Positions 47,639 to 55,417 are shown, numbered from the stretch's first letter. The stretch is 64,000 bases of DNA from an uncultured Paenibacillaceae bacterium (GCA_946478845.1 CAMLDI010000002.1:1-64000), one strand, 5' to 3'. The notes: a model not told the origin generated them from the letters alone. Numbers and translations are program-made.

Positions 47639-48188
47639 GTTTATTTTTCAGGCTTAAGTTGATTCGTAAGATGACAAGGATAGTAACAGTGAGGCCGGTG
47701 ATAATATACATTATTTTAATTCCAGGAATAGCAGTGTCTGTTCCAATGGATATGCCATGGTATAAGGCCATTAGGAATGCCGGAAATGCCAGATAGTGGA
47801 CGGAACGCCAAACCTTTTTGCCAAGACGTTTCAATAAGTCTGAAGATAATACTAAAAGGAATATGATATACATAGCGATTACCCCTAACCCAATTTCCAT
47901 GGGGTCTTTCTTCGCGGCAAAAGGAATAAGGATTTCCACGATGGAGTAACCTACATAAGTATCATAGAGAAGAACCAATCCGTGGGTTACACCGAATAAT
48001 AATCCAAGCCATCCCGTAAGAGTGTGTGCGATAGATAAATTTGCCCTTGATTTAGGAGGCATAATTTTCATGCTTTGCAAAATCCCCGCAACTATTGAAC
48101 CAAAGAGTAAAAGGTAGGATGTGAGGGCTAAGGCCCGGGTTGTATCCCACACAGAAAACCAACTGCTTATTAAATTAAGTAAGTCCAT
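47610..48188 (-). CDS. Ferric reductase-like transmembrane protein
   Basis: The 192-residue membrane protein has about six helices and histidines placed for haem in helices (SIAHTLTGWLGLLFGVTHGLVLLYD, then VHYLAFPAFLMALYHGISIG), the pattern of the ferric reductase / YedZ-like cytochrome b fold (PF01794). It lacks FAD and NAD domains, so it would need a partner for electron delivery. I chose ATG 48188, preceded by GAAAGGAGATT. It is 26 bases downstream of the 48532 gene, with which it forms an operon. Confidence 0.8.
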   Translation of the reverse strand: MDLLNLISSWFSVWDTTRALALTSYLLLFGSIVAGILQSMKIMPPKSRANLSIAHTLTGWLGLLFGVTHGLVLLYDTYVGYSIVEILIPFAAKKDPMEIGLGVIAMYIIFLLVLSSDLLKRLGKKVWRSVHYLAFPAFLMALYHGISIGTDTAIPGIKIMYIITGLTVTILVILRINLSLKNKQLKKEQLLA

Positions 48189-48214
48189 GAATGAATCTCC
48201 TTTCAAATAAGTAT

Positions 48215-48532
48215 TTATGATGCTCTGCTGCGAATTTGCGGTTGTTGAGATGTTTGTCCATTTCCTCCGTTCATTGAGTTTCGAGAAGAGGAATATTCCG
48301 CCTTTTCTCCATGGTCATCTTCATCCTCTTCTTCAAAGTAGGATGAATGTAACCATTCTTCTTTTATTGGATCATTTTCAACTGTAGCTGTTGTGTTGTC
48401 TTTGATTTCATTTGTAGGACCTAATGCACTTTGTTTCGTAGCATCCAGTTGATTAATGCTGCCAATGAATCCTGTAAAAGCAGCAATACTTGCAGCGCCG
48501 ATTATCCATTTTGTCAGTTTGTTTTTGGCCAT
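48215..48532 (-). CDS. Membrane-anchored small protein with acidic tail
   Basis: The 105-residue protein has a basic start, a signal-anchor or signal-peptide helix (about 9-26), then a low-complexity outside region with a strongly acidic run (FEEEDEDDHGEK) and a Ser/Asn/Gln-rich end. I know no family for it. GGGAGGAAG precedes the start. It is the first gene of an operon with the ferric reductase-like protein and may be its outer-face partner; this is inferred from position. A Pho-box-like promoter lies upstream. Confidence 0.7.
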   Translation of the reverse strand: MAKNKLTKWIIGAASIAAFTGFIGSINQLDATKQSALGPTNEIKDNTTATVENDPIKEEWLHSSYFEEEDEDDHGEKAEYSSSRNSMNGGNGQTSQQPQIRSRAS

Positions 48533-48584
48533 TTGTTACTTCCTCCCAGTAATGGTTTGTATACGTTTTGTTCCTATGAATGTA

Positions 48585-48638
48585 AGTATAGGGTGGGTAA
48601 CTGAAAGGTTTGTGAAAGATGGCTGAAATTAAAATGAA
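48585..48638 (-). promoter_or_regulatory. Candidate Pho box and promoter of the membrane redox operon
   Basis: On the minus strand four hexamers recur at exact 11-base steps: TTCATT (48638), TTCAGC (48627), TTCACA (48616), TTCAGT (48605). A -10 TATACT lies at 48590-48585, 9 bases after the last repeat. This spacing is that of PhoP-activated promoters and equals that upstream of pstB. The plus strand also reads TTTGTGAAA here, which resembles a ResD site. Confidence 0.55.
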
Positions 48639-48704
48639 AATTGTATTTTATTTCCGTAGCATTGTTAGGGTTCAAATAACGGAGCTGTTTCTTTTTTTTT
48701 CGGG

Positions 48705-48799
48705 CAAAAAAAGTGGCCCGTTATATTTAACGGGCCAAAGGTAGGAGTGGAGAGATTAATTCAATTCCAGGAGGTGTCAACCCAATTAAGGGGGTTGAT
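48705..48799 (-). ncRNA. Candidate catabolite-controlled small RNA
   Basis: The minus strand has a full SigA promoter at 48831-48803, a start near 48799, and an intrinsic terminator (GGCCCGTTA paired with TAACGGGCC at 48737-48714, then a T7 run at 48712-48706). The 95-base transcript opens with hairpin UCAACCC/GGGUUGA. Two exposed C-rich stretches follow, CACCUCCU and CUCUCCACUCCU, which are complementary to Shine-Dalgarno sequences. This hairpin, C-rich linker and terminator order is that of FsrA/RoxS-type regulators. No ORF of note lies in it. Confidence 0.6.
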
Positions 48800-48802
48800 A
48801 TT

Positions 48803-48831
48803 ATTATACCTTTAACTGAAAGCGTTATCAA
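48803..48831 (-). promoter_or_regulatory. SigA promoter of the candidate sRNA
   Basis: On the minus strand TTGATA (48831-48826) and TATAAT (48808-48803) have a 17-base spacer. Confidence 0.65.
48817..48830. promoter_or_regulatory. CcpA binding site (cre)
   Basis: TGAAAGCGTTATCA matches the cre consensus TGNAARCGNWWWCA at every position. It overlaps the -35 and spacer of the sRNA promoter, a position that gives repression by CcpA. It lies 56 bases upstream of the thrS -35, so it is less likely to act on thrS. Confidence 0.7.
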
Positions 48832-48885
48832 CTGATTTTTTAAAATTTTTAGTAAATTTAAAAAAGTAAATCATTAAAGCTGCCC

Positions 48886-48914
48886 TTGACTTTACTTTGA
48901 GGTCTTACTATTAT
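48886..48914 (+). promoter_or_regulatory. SigA promoter of thrS
   Basis: TTGACT at 48886-48891 and TATTAT at 48909-48914 have a 17-base spacer. The T-box leader begins just downstream. Confidence 0.7.
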
Positions 48915-48929
48915 TAATAACATAATGAA

Positions 48930-49198
48930 ATAAGAGTGAAAGCAATGAAAAGGACATGATCCTAACTGATTATTCTCCAGAGAGGAAAGCCATTGGCTGT
49001 AAGCTTTCCGTATTAATGGTTATGGATTACCCCCTTTTGGCAGGGAATCGGAACTGCGTTAATTAGCAAAGTATGGTTCACCGGAGAAATCCGTTATCAT
49101 GAATGAGGGCAATGGAGGATTATCGTTCTGTTGCTGAATCAGGGTGGTACCACGAGAACAACACGCTCGTCCCTTTAGGGATGATGGCGTGTTTTTTT
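48930..49198 (+). ncRNA. T-box riboswitch, tRNA-Thr responsive
   Basis: The leader has the T-box sequence AGGGTGGTACCACG at 49140-49154, a Stem I region with AGAGAG near 48977, and a terminator (ACACGC-CGTCCC paired with GGGATG-GCGTGT) at 49160-49198 ending in T7. Uncharged tRNA-Thr should pair and prevent termination. The specifier is not certain: ACC at 49029 and ACT at 49053 are both candidates. The gene served is thrS. Confidence 0.92.
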
Positions 49199-49229
49199 AT
49201 TTGTTTAAAAGAAAGGAAGGAATGACATC

Positions 49230-51152
49230 ATGTCTGCTATCCAAATTACATTTCCAGATGGCTCACAACGGGAATATGAACAGGGCATTTCTTTAGAAGA
49301 AATTGCAAGTTCCATTAGTCCTGGACTTAAGAAAAAAGCACTTGCAGGGAAAGTGAACGGGAAAACCGTTGATTTAGGAACACGAATTGAAGAGAGTGCT
49401 GCAATTGAAATTATTACGGAAGATAGTGAAGAAGGAATTGAAGTTCTGCGCCATAGTTGTGCTCACTTGATGGCTCAGGCTGTTAAGCGTCTCTTTGGCG
49501 GAGATAAAATTCACCTTGGGGTTGGTCCAACGATTCAGGATGGTTTTTATTATGATATCGATGTAGAAGAAACCATTACTCCTGAAATGTTGGAAAAAAT
49601 AGAAAAAGAAATGCAAAAAATTGTAAATGAAAATTTAAAAATTGAGCGAAAAGTGATGTCTCGCAAAGATGCTCTAAAAACCTATGAAGAATTAGAGGAT
49701 CCATTAAAAGTAGAAATTATTTCTGAGTTACCAGAAGCTGAGGAAATTTCTTTCTATCAACAAGGAGAATTTACTGACCTTTGCCGTGGGCCCCATGTTC
49801 CTTCCACAGGAAAACTTAAAGCATTTAAATTGTTAAGTGTTGCCGGCGCATACTGGCGGGGAGATTCTGACCGCCAAATGTTACAACGGATTTATGGCAC
49901 CTGCTGGGCTAAGAAATCTCAATTGGACGAATATCTTCATTTCCTTGAAGAAGCAAAGAGACGGGATCATCGGAAACTTGGTAAAGAATTAGAACTATTT
50001 ATGTTTTCCGAAGAAGCTCCAGGGATGCCTTTCTATTTGCCAAACGGGATGATTATCCGTACAGAATTAGAGAATTATGCTCGGGAATTGCAAATTGAAC
50101 GGGGTTACAAAGAGGTCCGTACCCCTTTTATTATGAATCAACGTTTATGGGAACAATCCGGCCACTGGGATCACTACCATGAAAATATGTATTTTACTGA
50201 AGTAGATAATACTCGTTTCGCCTTAAAACCCATGAACTGCCCTGGCCATATGTTAGTCTTTAAAAATAAAATTCATTCCTATCGGGATCTGCCAATCCGT
50301 CTTGCTGAATTTGGCCAGGTGCATCGCCATGAATTTTCCGGAGCTTTAAATGGCATGATTCGAGTTCGGACATTTACTCAGGATGATACCCATATTTTCG
50401 TACGTCCTGATCAAATTGAATCTGAAATTAAAAATGTTATAAAATTGATTGATTTAATTTACGGTGTATTTGGCTTTACTTTCACTGTTGAACTTTCTAC
50501 TCGTCCAGAAGATTCAATGGGTAGTGATGAATTATGGGAAACTGCAGAAAAATCCCTGCAGAATGTTTTGGAGGACCTGAATATTGCTTATACAGTGAAT
50601 GAAGGGGATGGGGCATTTTATGGCCCGAAAATTGACTTCCATATTCGGGATGCCATTAAACGGAGCCATCAATGCGCCACCATTCAGTTAGACTTCCAAA
50701 TGCCTGAAAAATTTGATTTAACTTATGTAGGCGAAGACAACGCAAAACATCGCCCTGTGGTAATTCACCGTGCCATTTATGGTTCTATTGACCGCTTTAT
50801 CGGGATTCTTACAGAACACTTCGCTGGAGCATTCCCTACATGGTTAGCTCCTGTACAAGCAAAAGTGATTACCATAAATGAAGCTCATGTTGCTTACGCA
50901 GAAAAAGTAACAGAAGCTCTTGCAGCGAAAGGAATCCGTGTAGAACTTGATCAGCGGAATGAAAAAGTAGGCTATAAAATTCGTGAAGCACAAATGAAGA
51001 AAATCCCGTATATGCTAGTGATTGGGGATAAAGAAATGCAAGAAGGCACTTTATCCGTTCGCCGTCGCGGGGAAGGGGATCTTGGTGCACGTAAGGTGGA
51101 AGAAGTGATTGCCACCATCTTAGAAGAAATTGAAACAAAAAGTTTTTCTTAA
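49230..51152 (+). CDS. thrS: Threonyl-tRNA synthetase
   Basis: The 640-residue enzyme has an N-terminal TGS domain (1-62) and the editing/SAD domain with HSCAHLMAQAVKRLF near residue 75 and GEFTDLCRGPHVP. The class II catalytic core follows (MNCPGHMLVFKNKIHSYRDLP, the zinc cysteine in that segment, and HRHEFSGALNGMIRVRTFTQDD), then the C-terminal anticodon-binding domain (LDQRNEKVGYKIREAQ). AAAGGAAGGAA precedes the start. Expression is set by the T-box upstream. Confidence 0.97.
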   Translation: MSAIQITFPDGSQREYEQGISLEEIASSISPGLKKKALAGKVNGKTVDLGTRIEESAAIEIITEDSEEGIEVLRHSCAHLMAQAVKRLFGGDKIHLGVGPTIQDGFYYDIDVEETITPEMLEKIEKEMQKIVNENLKIERKVMSRKDALKTYEELEDPLKVEIISELPEAEEISFYQQGEFTDLCRGPHVPSTGKLKAFKLLSVAGAYWRGDSDRQMLQRIYGTCWAKKSQLDEYLHFLEEAKRRDHRKLGKELELFMFSEEAPGMPFYLPNGMIIRTELENYARELQIERGYKEVRTPFIMNQRLWEQSGHWDHYHENMYFTEVDNTRFALKPMNCPGHMLVFKNKIHSYRDLPIRLAEFGQVHRHEFSGALNGMIRVRTFTQDDTHIFVRPDQIESEIKNVIKLIDLIYGVFGFTFTVELSTRPEDSMGSDELWETAEKSLQNVLEDLNIAYTVNEGDGAFYGPKIDFHIRDAIKRSHQCATIQLDFQMPEKFDLTYVGEDNAKHRPVVIHRAIYGSIDRFIGILTEHFAGAFPTWLAPVQAKVITINEAHVAYAEKVTEALAAKGIRVELDQRNEKVGYKIREAQMKKIPYMLVIGDKEMQEGTLSVRRRGEGDLGARKVEEVIATILEEIETKSFS

Positions 51153-51155
51153 TTC

Positions 51156-51184
51156 TTGACTTCAACAATTCTTTCTTGTATACT
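51156..51184 (+). promoter_or_regulatory. SigA promoter of the infC-rpmI-rplT operon
   Basis: TTGACT at 51156-51161 and TATACT at 51179-51184 have a 17-base spacer. The -35 starts 4 bases after the thrS stop. Confidence 0.75.
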
Positions 51185-51189
51185 ATTTG

Positions 51190-51320
51190 AAGTTAGTGAA
51201 AAGCAGAAGCGCCCGCTTCTCACCTGAATGACGCCATTAAGGCAGTTGCCAGGTTTTCTTCTAGAGATTTATTTCTTTCGAATGAATAAGTGTGGGCGTT
51301 TAAGCGTCCACACTTTTTTA
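51190..51320 (+). ncRNA. infC operon leader, probable L20-responsive attenuator
   Basis: The leader has hairpin AGAAGCG/CGCTTCT near 51202, a middle structured segment with GGCAGTTGCC, and a strong terminator at 51289-51319 (AGTGTGGGCG paired with CGTCCACACT, then T6), 34 bases before infC. B. subtilis infC is controlled by L20-dependent premature termination in such a leader; position and layout fit. Confidence 0.65.
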
Positions 51321-51353
51321 TTAGTTTAAAATCTTTTATGGAGGTGGAAGGCA

Positions 51354-51869
51354 ATTAGCAAAGAAATTTTAATCAACGAGGAAATTCGGGCTCGTGAGGT
51401 TCGTGTGATTGATACGAATGGTGACCAATTAGGGATTTTGCCTTTTCGCGAAGCGCTTCGCCTCGCCCAGGAGAAAGAACTGGACCTGGTAAATATTGCG
51501 CCCACCGCAAAACCACCGGTTTGCCGAATTATGGATTACGGCAAATATCGGTATGAGCAACAAAAGAAAGAAAAGGAATCCCGCAAAAATCAAAAAGTAG
51601 TTGAAATCAAAGAAGTTCGTTTGTCACCAACGATCGAGGAACATGATTTCCAAACGAAGCTTAGAAATACAGTTAAGTTTCTACAAGGTGGAAACAAGGT
51701 TAAATTAACCATTCGTTTCCGTGGGCGTGCAATTACCCATGCTGAAATTGGCCAACAAGTTATGGAGCGTCTTTCTAAAGAAGTAGAAAATCTTTCTACT
51801 GTAGAACGCAGGCCAAAAATTGAAGGCCGTAGCATGATTATGATACTCGCACCAAAAAATGATAAGTAA
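51354..51869 (+). CDS. infC: Translation initiation factor IF-3
   Basis: IF-3 checks start codon-anticodon pairing on the 30S subunit. The 171-residue protein starts at a non-standard ATT at 51354 behind GGAGGTGG at 51340; this gives the N-terminus [18 protein letters not shown], which aligns with IF-3. The GTG at 51405 would remove 17 conserved residues. Later features are [19 protein letters not shown] (linker) and the C-domain [20 protein letters not shown] starts are known for infC and allow autoregulation. rpmI and rplT follow. Confidence 0.95.
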   Translation: MSKEILINEEIRAREVRVIDTNGDQLGILPFREALRLAQEKELDLVNIAPTAKPPVCRIMDYGKYRYEQQKKEKESRKNQKVVEIKEVRLSPTIEEHDFQTKLRNTVKFLQGGNKVKLTIRFRGRAITHAEIGQQVMERLSKEVENLSTVERRPKIEGRSMIMILAPKNDK

Positions 51870-51893
51870 CCATCTTGATTGGAGGACTAGGAT

Positions 51894-52094
51894 ATGCCAA
51901 AAATGAAAACCCACCGTGGAGCTGCAAAACGTTTCAAGAAAACTGGATCTGGTAAATTATCTCGTGGCCATGCTTACACTAGCCACATTCTTGAATCCAA
52001 ATCTCCAAAACGTAAACGTAACCTTCGCAAAAGCGGAATCGTATCTAATGGGGATCAAAAACGCATTGCACAAATGCTTACTTACGTAAAATAA
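51894..52094 (+). CDS. rpmI: Ribosomal protein L35
   Basis: The 66-residue basic protein matches bL35 ([20 protein letters not shown] at the N-terminus). It is part of the 50S subunit and lies 24 bases after infC, with TGGAGGAC upstream. Confidence 0.97.
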   Translation: MPKMKTHRGAAKRFKKTGSGKLSRGHAYTSHILESKSPKRKRNLRKSGIVSNGDQKRIAQMLTYVK

Positions 52095-52133
52095 TTTAAA
52101 CACGTTGCTACTGATATATAGGAGGGAACATAG

Positions 52134-52493
52134 ATGCCAAGAGTTAAAGGTGGAAATGTTACGCGTAACCGTCGTAAAAAAGTTTTAAAACTTGCTAAAG
52201 GTTATTTCGGCTCTAAACACCGTTTATTTAAATCTGCAAATGCTCAAGTAATGAAGTCTTTACAATATGCTTTCCGTGACCGTCGCCAGAAAAAACGGGA
52301 TTTCCGCAAATTATGGATTGCCCGTATTAATGCGGCTGCACGCTTAAATGGACTTTCTTACAGCAAATTAATGCATGGTTTAAAAGTTGCTGGATTAGAA
52401 GTTAACCGCAAAATGCTTGCTGACCTTGCTGTTAATGACAAAGAATCCTTTGCACAACTTGCTAACACTGCAAAAGAAAAATTAAATGCTTAG
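52134..52493 (+). CDS. rplT: Ribosomal protein L20
   Basis: The 119-residue protein matches bL20 ([20 protein letters not shown], then [19 protein letters not shown]). It is an early assembly protein of the 50S subunit and the likely repressor of its own operon through the leader at 51190. AGGAGGGAAC precedes the start. Confidence 0.97.
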   Translation: MPRVKGGNVTRNRRKKVLKLAKGYFGSKHRLFKSANAQVMKSLQYAFRDRRQKKRDFRKLWIARINAAARLNGLSYSKLMHGLKVAGLEVNRKMLADLAVNDKESFAQLANTAKEKLNA

Positions 52494-52497
52494 TATA

Positions 52498-52535
52498 AAA
52501 AAAGGCTGAACGAAGGTTTTCGTTCAGCCTTTTTT
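52498..52535 (+). terminator. Intrinsic terminator after rplT
   Basis: GGCTGAACGAA pairs with TTCGTTCAGCC around GGTT, with flanking A and T runs. Confidence 0.9.
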
Positions 52536-52609
52536 AACATTTACAAAGGGTTAAAAGAATCTTTATCGAAGAAGAATAGAAAGGGACTTAATTATGAGGA
52601 GGTTAAAAA

Positions 52610-53029
52610 ATGTCTTTTTCGAATCCTTCAGATGATAAGCGCAGGGAAATTTTACAAGAAGCGAAAACCATTGCTGTTGTAGGTTTATCCAATAAACCAG
52701 ATCGTACCAGTTATATGATTGCTGAAGCCCTACAACGGGCTGGCTATAAAGTTATTCCCGTTAATCCTTCCATTGATGAAGTGTTGGGAGAAAAAGCAGT
52801 AGCTTCACTCACAGATATCAAAGAACATGTGGATATTGTTAATGTATTCCGCCGCAGTGAACAAGTGATGCCAGTAGCAGAAGAAGCTGTCCAAATTAAG
52901 GCAGGGACATTCTGGTTACAGCAAGGGATCTATAATGAAGAAGCCGCACAACTCGCACAAGAAAATGGGTTGAACGTTGTTATGGACCGTTGCATTAAAG
53001 TAGACCATGCAATTTTAATGCCACGATAA
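52610..53029 (+). CDS. yneT: CoA-binding domain protein, YneT-like
   Basis: The 139-residue Rossmann-fold protein has IAVVGLSNKPDRTSYMIAEAL near residue 23, YKVIPVNPSIDEVLGEKAV and the end VVMDRCIKVDHAILM, as in CoA-binding proteins of the YneT/YccU type (about 135 residues). It is thought to bind CoA; its role is unknown. TATGAGGAGG precedes the start, and a hairpin follows. Confidence 0.88.
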   Translation: MSFSNPSDDKRREILQEAKTIAVVGLSNKPDRTSYMIAEALQRAGYKVIPVNPSIDEVLGEKAVASLTDIKEHVDIVNVFRRSEQVMPVAEEAVQIKAGTFWLQQGIYNEEAAQLAQENGLNVVMDRCIKVDHAILMPR

Positions 53030-53034
53030 AGGAA

Positions 53035-53064
53035 AAAGCCGCTTCAAACACGAGAAGCGGCTTT
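53035..53064 (+). terminator. Hairpin after the CoA-binding protein gene
   Basis: AAAGCCGCTTC pairs with GAAGCGGCTTT; the T run is short (TTTAATT), so termination may be partial. Confidence 0.65.
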
Positions 53065-53151
53065 AATTGTGTAATATTTCTTATTGAAAAAAAACTGTTC
53101 TTTACGTATCTTATTATAGTAGACAAAATTGGGATAAACAGGGGAGACTAT

Positions 53152-53556
53152 GTGCATAAGGTATATATTGAATTTGAAGATGATATTTATGCAGCCATAA
53201 CGATTGGAAAAAAAGAAGCAGCCGAAATGGGTTTTACGAAAATCGATGAAACAAAACTAGTCGTTTCTATTATGGAATTGACACGGAATATCATATCTTA
53301 TGCAGGAAAAGGGGAGCTAATTGTACGCCCGGTCCTCAATGGAATTGAGATTATTGCATCGGACAAAGGTTCAGGAATTCCTAATCTGGATAAAGTATTG
53401 AAAAATCAATTTAAATCACATAAAGGTCTGGGGTTAGGTTTATCCGGTGTGAAACGGTTAATGGATGAATTTGAGATAACCAGTTCTCACGAAGGGACCC
53501 GGATTAGGGCAGTTAAATGGCTTAATGAGAGGCGAAAACACCATGGAAGGACTTAA
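53152..53556 (+). CDS. RsbT-like serine kinase / anti-sigma regulatory factor
   Basis: The 134-residue GHKL ATPase resembles RsbT, the stressosome switch kinase. It has N box VVSIMELTRNIISYAGKG (near residue 40), G1 ASDKGSGIPNL (near 76) and G2 KGLGLGLSGVKRLMDEFEI (near 97), the last being a signature of RsbT. It starts at GTG 53152 after GGGGAG. It overlaps the next gene by 14 bases. No RsbS is nearby; its partner is most likely the STAS domain of the next protein. Confidence 0.85.
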   Translation: MHKVYIEFEDDIYAAITIGKKEAAEMGFTKIDETKLVVSIMELTRNIISYAGKGELIVRPVLNGIEIIASDKGSGIPNLDKVLKNQFKSHKGLGLGLSGVKRLMDEFEITSSHEGTRIRAVKWLNERRKHHGRT

Positions 53557-55405
53557 AAGTAGGGAAGAAGGTAGTTATTCAATTATCCATATTTTACCTG
53601 ATGGAACCATTGATTATTTAGATAAAGGATCCAAAGAATTGTTTGGCATTAAAGGGCGAAAACCTAAGCATTTTATAAATCTTACAGATGAACCTTATAT
53701 TCGTTCAGAATTAAATAAATGTTATTTAGGAAAATCCACTCACTTTCTGGCTGCTCTTAATAAACAAACCCATTTATTTTTATTTGACCGTGTTTTTCAA
53801 AATAATCTATTGATTAAATTAACACTGACTATTTTTAACATGGATCGAATTAAAGCAGAACAGGTAGAAAGTAATTGGAATGCGAACCTGTTAGCCTCCA
53901 TTGGTGAAATGTCTGCAGGAATCGCCCATGAGGTAAGAAATCCTTTAACTTCAGTGAAAGGATTTCTTCAATTATTAAGTAAAGAATACAATCATCAATA
54001 TATTCATATTGCCCAGGATGAGCTAGAAAGGGCAGTAAACATTTTAAATGACCTTCTATCTGTGTCAAAACCTAATCCAACCAATGAACCTTTTGTTTCA
54101 ATTAATGTTATATCAGAATTAGAAACAACGTTGCTTCTTTTCCAAAATCAATTATATTCTATTGATTTAAAGAAGAGATTTTCTAATTCTAATGCAACAA
54201 TTCATGGAAAGAAAAACCAATTGAAAAAAGCATTTTTTAATTTAATTAAAAATGCCATTGAAGCCATGCCAGATGGCGGGGCATTAACAGTGGCACAATA
54301 TCTGGATCATCGTGGTGTACATATTACAATTGAAGATACAGGTCATGGCATTCCCAAAGATAAAATACCCATCCTGGGAACACCTTTTTTTACCATGAAA
54401 AAAGATGGTACAGGCATGGGATTAGCCCAAGTATACAGTACCATTAATGAAAATCATGGCCAAATTCAGGTCTATAGCCAGGAAGGAATTGGAACTAAAT
54501 TCCATCTATTATTCCCTAATGCATCCAAAGAACAGTCGATTAATGATTATTTAGGAGGAGCACTTATGAATGTTTTAGTGAAGGAAAAACAGAGCTTGAA
54601 AAGTTTCCTCGTAGAAAACGCAGAGGAATTAACGAATATTTGGTTTGCTTATCTTGAAGAAACAAAAAGTTATATTTTCGAGTTACATGATGAAAGTGAT
54701 TTATCCAAAAAGAGATTTAAAGATTTAATTAAACTTATTGCAGAAAGTATCGAACAAATTAATTATGATGATATTCAAATTTGGACAAAAGAAGTAGGCA
54801 TTAGCAGGGCTCGCCTTGATTTTCCCATAAATCTTTCCTGGGAAATTTTCCAATCCACCCGGGAAATTCTCTGGAAATCCATAGAAACCTATTATACCCA
54901 GTCTGGCAATGTTATCGGAATGAATGAACTGTTTGCATTAGAAAGAAAGGTGAATAATGTAGTAGATATTATTATAAATCACTTTACTTCTTTCTATGTG
55001 AATTATAAAAATGAATTATTACAAAGCCAGAGAGAAACTGTAGATGAACTGTCTGTTCCAGTAATTCCCCTTACAGATCTAATTTGCATTCTTCCTATTA
55101 CCGGGAATGTGGACACTTATCGGGCTAAAAAGATAAGAGAGAAAACGTTACAGCGTGTAAAAGAATTAAAGGCAAAGAAATTAATCATCGATATCTCTGG
55201 TGTACCTTATGTAGATACAGCAGTAGTGAATCACCTGTTTAAAATCGTAAAAGGAATCAAGTTATTGGGTTGTTCCACAGTGCTTACAGGGATTAGTGCA
55301 GAAATTGCGGATACTATGATTGAATTAGGCGTGGAAATTGACAACCAGATGGAAACTAAATCCGATTTACAGCAAGCTCTACAGGATATTGGCCTTTTAA
55401 AATAA
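53543..55405 (+). CDS. Histidine kinase fused to an RsbR-like STAS protein
   Basis: This 620-residue protein joins two proteins normally separate. Residues 1-335 form a sporulation-type kinase: a PAS-like region, HisKA with the histidine in EMSAGIAHEVRNPLTSVKGF (residue 129), and HATPase with FFNLIKNAIEAMP, IEDTGHGIPKD and GTGMGLAQV. Residues 342-620 are RsbR-like: a helical globin-like domain, then a STAS domain (LIIDISGVPYVDTAVVNHLF near 550). An in-frame ATG at 54566 (residue 342) has a perfect AGGAGG upstream, so the RsbR half may also be made alone. ATG 53543 is used; 53525 is possible. Confidence 0.85.
   Translation: MEGLKSREEGSYSIIHILPDGTIDYLDKGSKELFGIKGRKPKHFINLTDEPYIRSELNKCYLGKSTHFLAALNKQTHLFLFDRVFQNNLLIKLTLTIFNMDRIKAEQVESNWNANLLASIGEMSAGIAHEVRNPLTSVKGFLQLLSKEYNHQYIHIAQDELERAVNILNDLLSVSKPNPTNEPFVSINVISELETTLLLFQNQLYSIDLKKRFSNSNATIHGKKNQLKKAFFNLIKNAIEAMPDGGALTVAQYLDHRGVHITIEDTGHGIPKDKIPILGTPFFTMKKDGTGMGLAQVYSTINENHGQIQVYSQEGIGTKFHLLFPNASKEQSINDYLGGALMNVLVKEKQSLKSFLVENAEELTNIWFAYLEETKSYIFELHDESDLSKKRFKDLIKLIAESIEQINYDDIQIWTKEVGISRARLDFPINLSWEIFQSTREILWKSIETYYTQSGNVIGMNELFALERKVNNVVDIIINHFTSFYVNYKNELLQSQRETVDELSVPVIPLTDLICILPITGNVDTYRAKKIREKTLQRVKELKAKKLIIDISGVPYVDTAVVNHLFKIVKGIKLLGCSTVLTGISAEIADTMIELGVEIDNQMETKSDLQQALQDIGLLK
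54551..54568 (+). promoter_or_regulatory. Strong internal ribosome binding site inside the kinase-RsbR gene
   Basis: TTAGGAGGAGCACTTATG places a consensus AGGAGG about 7 bases before an in-frame ATG (54566), exactly at the junction between the kinase and the RsbR-like half. The product would be a 279-residue RsbR-like protein. Confidence 0.6.
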
Positions 55406-55417
55406 CATTTGAAATTC

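Noticed and set aside
48600..48638. CRISPR-like short direct repeats
   Set aside because: The unit is a 6-base hexamer every 11 bases, far too short for CRISPR; promoter boxes explain it.
48714..48737. The GGCCCGTTA hairpin as a plus-strand terminator
   Set aside because: On the plus strand it is followed by AAAGGTAGG without a T run, whereas on the minus strand T7 follows at once.
51190..51290. Third copy of the dispersed repeat in the infC leader (reverse strand AGAAAACCTGGC)
   Set aside because: Similarity stops after about 12 bases, and the segment is better explained as the L20-type leader.
51405..51407. infC start at GTG 51405
   Set aside because: It lacks a ribosome site and would remove conserved N-terminal residues found in frame from ATT 51354.
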